Assembly (NCBI RefSeq): GCF_001659605.2
Contig: NC_035166.2
Span: 22,751,457 to 22,815,456, forward strand
DNA: 64,000 bases
Origin: Manihot esculenta
Taxonomy: Eukaryota; Streptophyta; Magnoliopsida; Malpighiales; Euphorbiaceae
Reading direction: 5' to 3'
This document shows positions 38,168 to 48,624 of the stretch, one piece after another. The position numbers and the translations under genes are program-made. The notes under the pieces are model-generated. The model saw only the letters and a list, made by a program, of their open reading frames with translations. It did no database searches and had not been told where the DNA came from. Positions within the stretch are counted from its first letter, which is position 1. Each line of letters starts with the position of its first letter.

Positions 38168-40555
38168 GCAGTAGACAAACAGCCTAGAAGATTACACATT
38201 TAAACAAAGGAATGGTGACCCTCAAGTACACAAGGGCATAAGCCCAATTGCCTTCAAAATAATTGGGACACATAGCCTTCTTTGGGCTTTGGTAGGTGGG
38301 GAATTGGATCCCACCCCCCCCCCCCCCCCCCCACTAAAAGCAATTTTTTATTTTTATTATGTGGCCATTTTAGGCCCACTCCATCTCATCTCTAGTGATT
38401 TCCAACTGCTCAAACCTTTTTGTTTTTATTAGGGTAGGGGCCCTATTGCATACACGTGCCGTGCTACAGTGTTTTGTTTTTAACAAAGTACAGAATACAA
38501 ATCCATGTCGCTTCGCATTTTGACACGTAAGAAAATGTATTTTATTTTTCATCAATTTCACATCTTATATTTTTCTCTAAATGTGATCGAAACCATTAAA
38601 TAATGTTATGTGATGTTAGAATGGTGCTAAAGTATCAGACACGTGGTAAAATTTACTGATGAAATATATATATTAAAAAAAAAAAAAAGAGACCGGAGTT
38701 TTTTTATTAACTAAAAGCATAAGGCTTTTTCTCCCTCTTTCTTTTGATTTAAAAATTATATTTTCAATATCTTATTTTTAGAGGATAAACTATATAATAA
38801 TTTTAAAATTAATGATATGATATTGACATAATTAATATATCAGTGGTACATTCGTCATATGTATTGCTTAACGGTAATTGACAGTTTAAACTATATTTAA
38901 TAAGGGAAGAAAATATAAAATATTATTTTGATAAAAAAAATATATATTTTATATTTTATATGTCAAACTGTGAAACTACAAAGACTTTTTTTTTATTTTT
39001 TCTTTATTTTTTAAGAAATTAAATTTAAACTTTTTTAAATAAAATTGTAATAATAAAAATTATTTGGCAAATTTGTAATTATGGTTTAAAATGTTGTGAT
39101 AATAGGAAGCGTGAAACGTTGACACGAGAGATAAACTGGGATCGCGATGGTACTGTTTGTTAGCAAGCATAAAAGTCAAAGCTTTGTAGCTCTGTTCACT
39201 TGAGCTCGACAAGAACGAGAGCCACGCTTTCGATTTTGTCTCTTACTTTATTCCCACACCTTGCAATTAAAATTTTTATAAAAATTCAGTATTATTTAAT
39301 TTTTTTATAAAAATTTAGTTTAATTTATTTTTTTAATTTATAAATTTATTTAAATATTATTACTATCATATTAAATTTATGAGTATTATAAAATATTAAT
39401 TAATTATTTATTTTTATTTTATATATTTACCTTGTAATTTAAAAAAATTAAATTTTTTGTTCGCTCGTATTGAAGCTATTAAGTTGTTTTAGTATTTGGT
39501 TAACCTTTTAACCTATGCTGTCTTGGTCTTGTGTGGCTATTGCTAAAATATTCTTAGTTTGTGTTAAAAATATTAAATAAAAAAAATTTATATAATATGT
39601 AAATCTTTTATTTAAATTATGAGTATATATAATAAAAATAATAATATGCGGTGCGATGAAAAAGCTAGTAATTATAATAATATAAAGCTCATAAACATGG
39701 GTTGATGGAAGTGGATAGAGCTTTGAGTCGATTGACATTTGATATTTATCTTCTTTTTGTAATGAATAGACGTTGAACTAAAGGGAAACCGAACACTAAG
39801 GGATAAGGAAAGCGAACAGGCAAGGGTTCGGTTTGGTAGCGGTTTTGTGAGGGATTGTGGTATGTTTCTCTTACTTTGCCTTTGCTAGCGTTTTCTTTGG
39901 TTAGTCTTTGATTTTTTGAAAGGTTTGATCACCTACTGAGGGTTTGTTTTGTTCAACTTGTCATTTTTCTTTTTTTCAAGGGTATGTGGGATTTTCTTTG
40001 AGAGAAAATTATTTTTTAAATTTAAATTAAAAATTATTTGAAGGTAGCGTTGAGTTCTTAATTCAACAGAGGTGTTCGATGGTTGATAGAATTATTGATT
40101 CGATTGGTGAGTTGATTGAATTTTTTTTTTATCTTCGAATTAGATTAATTTTTTCATTTTTTTTAACTCTTATGAATTTAATCTAATAAATCTTGTACAA
40201 TACACTAAATTATATAGTTAGTTCAATAATATTTTTTTTTATTTTATAAAAATACATTTATTTTTATTTTATGCAATAAAATATTCAATTTTAAGTATAT
40301 TTTAATAAATCATACACTAAATTATTTCTTAATAAATTGTATGCATATTGAATAATATATGTAAGCAAATTAATTAATAAATAAATTATGACTTGAAATT
40401 TAAAGATATGAAAATAAGAAGTGAGTAAAAAGTAAGATAATCACATTTATGATGAGGAAATTTAGAAAGGCAAGCACGAGTGAGTGTTCACGAGTGGCCT
40501 AATCACATCTTGCCACCTAACTTAATTACATTAATAGGGACATATATCAATTCAT
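38168..40555. other. Intergenic, no gene seen
   Basis: Contains a run of 19 C at 38314-38332, AT-rich filler, and a less AT-rich block at 39100-39250 and 39760-39960 with no open frame of note. Confidence 0.5.
38314..38332. repeat. Homopolymer run of 19 C
   Basis: Nineteen consecutive C bases after GGATCCCA. Rare in an AT-rich plant genome; the length is prone to sequencing error. Confidence 0.9.
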
Positions 40556-40853
40556 TACCTTTCAAATTATTTTTTTTTTTTTAAAATAACCAGAAAATTT
40601 CATTAATTCAAAGAGAACAAAGAAACAATATGAGGAGAAGAGATATCAATCCAAACTCCTTGACCTGACTCAGAATGAGCTGATGTTGCTAGAACATGAG
40701 CGACATCATTCGCAGATCTATGAACAAAAATACATTTTGCTTCCTCATAACTAGATAGAAACAGTTTACAATTTTGAACCAAAAGGCCAAAAGACGATAA
40801 ATCATCTAACAAAACACAATTAACTGACATCATAAGTACCTTTCAAATTATTT
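40556..40853 (-). mobile_element. Severely 5'-truncated LINE insertion with 17-bp target-site duplication
   Basis: The body at 40573-40836 is the last about 260 bases of a LINE on the minus strand: the end of the RNase H-like domain (MSVNCVLLDDLSSFGLLVQ, NDVAHVLATSAHSE, ending VSLFSLN and stop at 40603) and an A tail seen as a T run on the plus strand. It is flanked by the 17-bp repeat TACCTTTCAAATTATTT at 40556-40572 and 40837-40853, the hallmark of target-primed reverse transcription. It is a close relative of the copy at 62830-63880. Confidence 0.92.
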
Positions 40854-41015
40854 AATTTTAGAAAAAAAATCTTTGACATTACAAATGTTTTTATCATTAA
40901 TTAATGAAATTATAATTTTTTACCATTAAAATATATATATACACACATCACAATAATGGTGGGAGGAATGCCAACCGCAGAAAATTCTAATGCTCCCTTC
41001 CCTTCCCTTCAAATA

Positions 41016-41577
41016 GGGTAATTTACGATTTAGTCCCTGTGTATTGCCATTATTAACAAGTCAGTCCCTGTATTTTCAGAAACCTATTAAAACGTTCTTA
41101 TATTTTATTTCCGTCAACGAAATAGTCCTTCCGTCCTATTTTCCGTTAAAATTAGATAAAGAAGGAGAGAGAAAATTTTTAAAATCCAATTTTACCCTCA
41201 AATAAAACCATTTATTTAGTTCTTGTATATTGTAATTATTAACAAGTTAGTCCTTACATTTTCAAAAATCTATTAAAATATTTTTATCTTTTTTCATATC
41301 TATTAAAACGTCCTTATTATTTTTTTCCATCAATGAAATAGTTCCTATCTTTTCTCACATCTATTAAAACATCCTTGTCGTTTATTTAAGTCAACGAAAT
41401 AGTCCTTCCTCATCGTTTCTTTCTGTCAACGAAATCGTCTCTTCCTATATTTTTAGAAATTTATTAAAACGTCCTTATTGTTTCTTTTTGTCAACGAAAT
41501 AGTCCCTATCTTTTCTCAGATCTATTAAAACATCCTTATTGTTTCTTTTTATCAACAAAATAGTCCCTATCTTTTCT

Positions 41578-41613
<36 letters not shown>

Positions 41614-42148
41614 CTCCTCCTCCTCCTCCTCCTCCGAAAAAGAAGAAGAAGAAGAAGAAGAAGAAGAAGAAGAGAAAGAAGAAAAAGAAGAAGAAGGAGA
41701 AGAAGAAGAAGAAGGAGAAGAAGAAGAAGAAGGAGAGAAAGAAGAAAAAGAAGAAAAAGAAGAAGAAGAAGGAGAAGAATGAGAAGAAGAAGAAGAAGAT
41801 AAAGAAGAAAAAGAAGAAAAAGAAGCAAAAGAAGAAAAAGGAGAAGAAGCATAAGAAGAAGGAGAAAAAACAGATGCTGAAGAAGAAAAAGGAGAAGAAG
41901 CAGAAGAAGAAGAAGCAGAAGAAGAAGAAGCAAAAGGAAGAAGAATTGATGAAGAAGAAAAGGAAGGAGGAGGAGAAAAATAATTAGGGGTAATTTAGTC
42001 TTTTATTATATTTTTAACGGCAAAAATAGACAGAAGGACTATTTCGTTGACGGAGAGAAAACATAAGGACGTTTCAATAGATTTCTGAAAATACAGGGAC
42101 TGACTTGTTAATAATGGCAATATCCAGGGACTAAATCGTAAATTACCC
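41016..42148. mobile_element. Fold-back (long terminal inverted repeat) DNA element with triplet-repeat core
   Basis: The left end GGGTAATTTACGATTTAG at 41016 is repeated inverted at the right end, 42148. The inverted ends stay alignable for more than 100 bp (through CCATTATTAACAAGTCAGTCCCTGT and the ACGAAATAGTCC region). TA dinucleotides flank both ends (41014-41015, 42149-42150), as for mariner/Stowaway-type insertions. The left arm carries about six copies of a roughly 60-bp unit (TCTATTAAAACGTCC, GTCAACGAAATAGTCC). The centre changes from a CTC/CTT tract (about 41571-41635) directly to GAA/GAG purine DNA (41636 to about 41980). No transposase is present, so it is non-autonomous. Confidence 0.85.
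41571..41980. repeat. Pyrimidine tract then (GAA/GAG)n purine tract
   Basis: About 65 bases of nearly pure C/T (mostly TCC units) switch at 41635/41636 to about 340 bases of nearly pure purine. The two sides are partly complementary, so the core can fold on itself. It creates artefact poly-Leu and poly-Arg open frames. Confidence 0.93.
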
Positions 42149-42150
42149 TA

Positions 42151-42900
42151 TTTTTTAATAAAATAATTTATTTTTTAGTTGCCATATTTTCTGAATAATT
42201 ACATATTTTTTTAAATAAGTAATTACCTCCAAGAATTTGTTATAATTAAATAGAGTGGTAGCTGAGACATTACGACAATGAGTGAGGGTTCAGTTTTGAG
42301 AGGCTGCTGGTTAAGCATTGATCATTAGCTTATAGCATTGAAGGCCCCAAGATTTGACAAGATTAATTAGATGAAAGAAGCTTTTCATCTACTGCATAAC
42401 ACTTGCTTATATTATCTCATTAGTATTAAGTCCTTAGACGTGTCAAATTTTGGTGGCATGTGTTTCTTTCCAAGTCAGATGATTTCTAGTTTTGCATTTA
42501 TTTACAAAGACAGCTGCCTGTATTTCTAGAAACTGTTTTAGGATGGATATCTCCAGTATGTTAACCATCCCACAAAGTCAAAACCCTCTCTCCTTTTTTT
42601 ATTTCCTTATTTCTTTGTGTTTTTGGCCGCTGTTTTTGACATTTCTGTACGGTTGTTCCCTGCCCTAATACCTTTTTTCCTGCCTGGACCAGATTTTCCT
42701 TCTCCACTCTTGCACAGGATTATAGATAAATAAAGGCGCGTGTTTTGTTCTTCTAGTGTTTGGGGTGCTATTTGATGATTTTGCAATATAAGGCCCTCAA
42801 TGTTAGATTTTTTAGAATTTTAAGGATCAAACAATATTTCAACAATAAAATTTTCTAAAAATATTATTAAAGAAAATTAATATAAATTCTCTGGCCAACA
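42151..42900. other. Intergenic, no gene seen
   Basis: Ordinary AT-rich plant DNA with no open frame or repeat of note. Confidence 0.5.
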
Positions 42901-42929
42901 GTGAAAACAGAGTCCAGCTTGTTACTAAT

Positions 42930-43523
42930 GGCTTCGGCTAGTCACTAGTGCTTAACATTCGGGCCCGTGACACTCAGTGTCTTCTCCATCATTCGTTTCT
43001 AAATTTTGAAATGACGGATCCTCTATTTATGTGGCCTGCTACTCTTAAGAGATATTACCCGTGGTCTCTCTGGACACAACCAATCTCTAAACAATCGGTG
43101 GTGTTAAAAAGCCATGCCGGATACCCCTTTGCCTTCGATGTGCGTTGTTTTGTTCGAGCTCTCTCTCTCGATGGTCTTCTCATGGAGTTTGCTCGTTTTG
43201 AGAATTTGTATGCTTTTGGGGTCTCTCTGCACGATCTTTTCGTTCTACCTACTTTAGTACGCAACGATGGATTAGGGTGTTCCAGATGTGCTGTCGTGTA
43301 GCATGTAACGATCCAGATTCTTTCATGTCAACCAATTAACCTCTGTTGGGATTTTGGAAAGAGCCTTTTTGTTAGGACTGGGCTTTTAGGTTTTTTTTTT
43401 TTTTTAATTGGACTAGATGAGTTTTGATTGGTTCTACCCATCTTGCCTATTGGATCTGATGTATTTTGTAGCTTCCGCCATAATGAATGGCATTCATGAA
43501 TTTTTTTTTTAAAAAAAAAAAAA
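42930..43523 (+). mobile_element. Possible LINE-type 3' end (uncertain)
   Basis: A less AT-rich block whose right part resembles a plant LINE 3' UTR: it ends with a TGAATGGCATTCATGAAT stretch, a T run and then an A run (43499-43523). The open frame at 42948-43301 (117 residues) has no recognisable domain. No target duplication was found. It could equally be an unrelated retrogene or gene scrap. Confidence 0.3.
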
Positions 43524-43827
43524 TCTATTACGTACAACCATTTTTTTCACCGCAGCCGGGATGAAGAATAGGAAAACAACTTCGCAAGGAATTTAGAAAA
43601 CAAGGCTATGTTTATACGGACCAATTAAGATAAAAAGTTTTATACTTGCAAATAGTCCAAATGTGATAAAGCTGAAATCGAATTATTGTTCTATAGCTCT
43701 CTCTCTATATATATGTAATAAAAGACATTTGTTTATACCCTTCGTTATTCCAGGGTAACAGTTGCAACCTTATCATGCCTCGGTGGAGATTGAAAGCGGA
43801 AATTGGAGTTTATATTCATGACTATTA

Positions 43828-46800
43828 TTAACGACCGAATTCAAAATTTTCTTGCAAGAACTGGTAAAGCTCTTCAGCAACCATGTTTGGATACTCTTCT
43901 TGTGGCAAAAGAGCACCTGGGACCTCAATAAATTTGCTGACCCCTTTGGCTCCTTTGAGTGCTTCCATCTCTGCTTTTGACCTCTTTGGAGATCCTTCAG
44001 TTGATATAACAAGAACTGGTAGCTTGCCATCCAAATCTGCAAAGAGTTCAAGAAACTCTTCTCGAGATTTAACCGGGTCAAGTAGACCTGTCAAGAAAGC
44101 AGCAGGTGCATATCGAGCGCCCTTTCGCTTTGTTAATGCATATCTACTTTCAACAATGTCTGCAGTCACATTCTCAGGATTTGCATAAACATGAGATTGA
44201 TACTGGGATTTAATTGCCTTCTCATTGCTGACAAGCATGTTATACACCATCCAGCCCACACCAGGGGCTTTTAAGGTGCCCCTAAGCATTCCATACCTAT
44301 CAAGTTGAACAAATGAGATCAGTTTAACCTGATTCAATAAACAACACAAATATAGATCATTTATTTGCATGTGCAGTTCAGTGGATTTGATGCAGAAACC
44401 TGCACAGATTAACAAGAAGAAACTGACAACATTTGCTGATGAAAGCTAGGAGAAGGCCATATAAAGGAGGACCCATGATAGTTCAGCCATATAAGGAAAA
44501 AGAAAATTAACCATAGGACATGGAAATCCAGAAATTACCATTGCACGAACAAAAAAAGAAACAGATTAACCCTGCTGTATTTAATTGATTGTAGAGTAAA
44601 ATGGATCAAATTGAGTTTCCTGAATCGCATATAGTTCTCCTATATTTTTGAATCCTCTAAAGCAACGCAGATACTAATAATACTATGGATATATTTTACT
44701 TGCTTAGATTGACAAAGCGAGTTGTTCATATCCCTTAAGATGGTACTACAATTCTTGATACCTTGTTTCCATGCTGGAATCTCGACCAAAAACAATAGGA
44801 AGAGGACCAGCCCAGGTTGGTGCAACAGCAGCCATGGCAGTTGGATTAACCAAACCCTTCTTCGCAGCACGAAGTATCACTGTGGCAGCATGCCCTCCAG
44901 CAAAGACCACCAAATCCTTTTCTGAATCAATTGCATCAAATTTTTAGCGAGATTCATGTCAATAATTTTTCACTAGTAATTTCCAGTATAAAATAATAGA
45001 CCATGGAAAAAAGATGAAATGGGCACAGCGGGGGTTGACACATTAAGAAGCTGGAAAGATGTTTCTCTTTTCAATTCAATTGACAAAGAAAGAAAACTCA
45101 AGGTTCTAAGATTGCTTTCAATCTACATGTCATCATCAGTCCATGACACGCTAAGAAGTCCACAGAAACAAAAAACTCTTCTCTGCAGCTTTACATCCAG
45201 AAGATAAAAGAGACTCAAATAAGAGTACCAAGTATACAAAATCCAACTGACATAGTGATGTCAACTAACAGAGTGAACAAAAATTCCTAAGGAGTGTATT
45301 GAACTGGTAATACCCAATGTTTAGTCACAAGAAAAGTGAGACTAACAAGTGTACAAAGTCCAACAGATGCAAAGATGATCGGAACAACGGTGTTAAGGAC
45401 AACAAATCAATCATTTAACTGAGAAAGAAAACTGTAAGAGTAAGAATTCACTTTATTTATTTATAGTTTTCTTTTTTCTACTTTTTTTATCTTGTTCTGT
45501 TGGGTTGGGGTGGAGGGGTGGGGGAAGCTGATGGAGCTTAGCTATAAGAAAATGAACATTCAAACAAGTAACAAATAGTAAAAGTTGTGACAGAACATAT
45601 TCTTGACCAACATGCAACATTTTGTTAAAGCAAAACTAATAGCAAGAGGAGAAGAAATCTCAAAAAATCACAGAACACGTAGATTAATTAAAATGTGATA
45701 TGTAAGGCCATCATTAACGGGGAGTATGATATAAGCCATCCAGTGAATGAAAGTTCATATTGCCAGTGATGAATAAAGATAATAAAAAAAATACATAATC
45801 ACTTTGTACCATCTGAGTACTGCAATGGACTATCTGGTGCGTTTATGAAGTCAACCAGAAATTTCTCCATGATATCAGCATTGTAATCTATTTTGGGTCT
45901 GTCAGAAAAACCCAAACCAGGCCAATCAACAATTGTAGCCTGCCAATTAATTTTACCAACACGTTGAACAATGTCTCTGGCCACTGATCTCCATTCTTCA
46001 ACTGTGCTAACATCAGAAATGGTTGGTATCATAAGGATATTTTTGGGTGGATCAGAGCTCTCCTTTACATGTTCTTCATAGTATATGTTGATAGAATTGT
46101 CCTTAAGTTTCCATTCCCAGTTATTTGACTGAAAGCAAAGCTACTGATAATGAGGACACATGTATCTAAACTCCATTACTAGTATAACAATGAACAATGC
46201 CGGAAGAGAGAGAAAAAATCTGATTAGATAAGGAAATTACAACTTTCTGCACAGTTCTTGACCTAGCATAAAACAGTATAGCTGCACATATTAAGGATTT
46301 GGAAATGAATAATTTAACGTTGTTGAATAATGGGGTAAAAACAACCCCATGAGAGTGAAACCATACTTCGTATTATGCACAAATTCCTCACTATTTGTAG
46401 GAAGTAAACTGAAACTAATAATGGATTCATATGGAAATTTTGCTACTTGAAATGGATTATAGCGTCCTCATAGATGCTGCCGTCTAGATTTCATCGAAAT
46501 GTAATTTAGCAGCCAACATTTACGGTAAGAGAGCTCTGAGAAACCACATGAATATTAGGTCAAACCACAAGTTAACACAAGGTTACAGAGGGAGCCAAAA
46601 CCAAGAGCTTACAGCCTGAGACTTCAATTATTCTAATTTCAAAAGAAGAAGACTTCTGATTACATCTAATCCCAATTTCATCTGTGCATAGATTTAAAGC
46701 CCGCTTTCATCCTTGAATGTTATTTTCAAATAAATTAACTCCCAGAACAAAGTCTTACAATTTCATTTTGTTCATAAATTCACAAATGACCCTTAACCAA

Positions 46801-47183
46801 ATTAAACCACCATCTTAGTTTTCCACTTTTAAAGCCACTATTCCACATAATCATCAGCTTTCAAACACAATTTCTACACGAACCAAAGTGACATAAATGT
46901 CAAAACGAAACTTGAACATAAGAAAGCTTACTCAATATTCAGGTAACGATAAAATCAAAAAATAAATTACAAAGACAATTCTTTTACTAAAAGTAATGGT
47001 GGAGATCAGGTTCACCTTTAATGGGATAATCGGTTTATCGGCCACGGAGGCTGTGGAATAATCCAGAGAAGTTGAAGAAGCTTTGACTAAAATGGATTTT
47101 GGAAAGAGAGATGATTTATAATTTCTGCAAGAAAGGGTGAAATACGGTGGGGAAGAGATGAAGAATGTAGCAGAGAAGGCCAT
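43828..47183 (-). CDS. Alpha/beta-hydrolase-fold protein, probably plastid-targeted
   Basis: Four exons: 47183-47016, 46128-45810, 44921-44762 and 44296-43828, GT-AG, joining in frame to 371 residues. The N-terminus (MAFSATFFISSPPYFTLSCR, Ser/Arg-rich, few acidic residues) looks like a chloroplast transit peptide. The core has NILMIPTISDVSTVEEWRSVA, WQATIVDWPGLGFSDRP (strand and loop typical of hydrolase folds), KDLVVFAGGHAATV, APTWAGPLPIVFGRD and a C-terminal PGALLPQEEYP. The usual nucleophile-elbow GxSxG reads GGHAA, so the catalytic Ser is replaced by His; the protein may be non-catalytic or use another mechanism. For exon 2 I chose the donor at 45809 (GTACAA) because the nearby GTGATT donor at 45802 would break the frame. 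Large introns (about 890 nt each for 1 and 2). Substrate unknown. Confidence 0.87.
45502..45524 (+). other. G-rich tract with four G-runs (possible G-quadruplex) in hydrolase intron 2
   Basis: GGGTTGGGGTGGAGGGGTGG and following Gs form four runs of three or more G with loops of 1-4 bases. It is on the strand opposite the gene's transcript, so RNA from the gene would be C-rich. Function is speculative. Confidence 0.5.
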
Positions 47184-48624
47184 GGTTTTGAGCTAGGGTT
47201 GTGGGAACAGAGAAAGGGAGGGGCCTGATGAGACGAATTTCAACTGTCAACGTACTTGAAGCATAGCCATAGAGCATAGCACACTAAGATTTTTTTGGAA
47301 ATTTTTGAAAGGAGATTTTAAAATTACGAGACTTTTGGTATTTCATTATTACTAATAAAGTTGGGGTCGTTTCTTATAATTTACGCACGGTGGCGTTTTA
47401 GCGGTTTGTGGGCGGCCTACTGTTGAGCAACGGCATGTCGTCTCTAATCAACGCCATGTGATGATACGATCTTACGACTGTTCTTCATGGCTTTTTTAAT
47501 TAATTCTTTTTCATCCATGGTTGTCATAGGTTCACCCAGATTCATTTTCCATTCATAGAATAATTTCACATAATCACAAATGTAAAATTTTTAACTCTCA
47601 AATCATTATTATAATTCACAAAACAAAGTAAAAAAATTTTTTTACCTCAATTATCATTGGAAGTAGTTCTGCTTGAACAATACAAAAAAAAAAGGTATAA
47701 TTAAAACTTAGAAATCCAAAGCCAACCCTTGTGTTGAGTAAACTGCTTTGTCTTTCTTCCCTTGTTAGCAACATTAGTTCTTTTCAGTATAAAATTCCCA
47801 TACCACAATTTCAGTACTTGATCACTATAATTTAACATACAGGCATCAGCTACCCGGTTCCCTTATGGCTCTGCCACAATAAATGATTACTTATTATATT
47901 ATAGCTAGACTTGTATATGATGAAAATAGGTGAACCAAAATTAAATGAATCTTTAAAAAGTAGAGCTAAAATTTTGAGGAAGACACCTAAACCCAATTTT
48001 ATAGGCAAATTTGGCAAAATTCATGTATTAGGTTTAGGGCAACCTATAAATGAAAATTTATATGTGGAGCTAGAGAGATCAAAATTAGGTATAAAATACC
48101 TTATTGAAAAGAGAAGATAATAAGCTTAAATTTTTCATGAAGGTAGCTTAATTTAATTATGTACTTATCGTGTTTAAAATTAAGTAGCAATCTCACACGG
48201 AATGTCACCTGGTAAAAATGATATTAAAATTATTTAGTAGAAAAAAATCATTTGCTCTTCATGACTTTTCATATGGTTTAATAATTGTATATGCATTTTA
48301 ATGATGATCAATAAATCAAAGTGAAATAAGGTAACTTAGAGTTATGATTACTTATTATAGAATGAAATAGAATTAGGCAAGAGTCCTTTCATCACAATAT
48401 TAGCCCTATGTCTTAGGTCCTAAATGGTTAGGATTCACATCATCTGTATGAATTATAAAATTTCTCCTAAACATTGTAATGGGGGCCTTCGGTTTCATGG
48501 TCATAATTGAACCAAATGCTTTGTTCCTGTACGCATTTTTTTCAGTCGTAACATTTGCGCTTCTTAAATCACAGAATCTTTGCGTTTAAGTAGGCATAAT
48601 TCTTCAATGCTTAGTGTTCCTTAA
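47184..48624. other. Intergenic between hydrolase and PPR genes
   Basis: The hydrolase promoter side (47184 to about 47500) is less AT-rich. An open frame at 47911-48120 is not recognised. DNA next to 48625 is probably the PPR 3' UTR. Confidence 0.5.

Noticed and set aside
41475..41933. Open frames encoding poly-Leu (minus) and poly-Arg (plus)
   Set aside because: Direct translation of the (GAA/GAG)n microsatellite inside a fold-back element; no protein character beyond the repeat.
44297..44415. Upstream extension of the hydrolase last exon
   Set aside because: It reads through the intron; a GT-AG acceptor at 44298-44297 joins exon 3 in frame.
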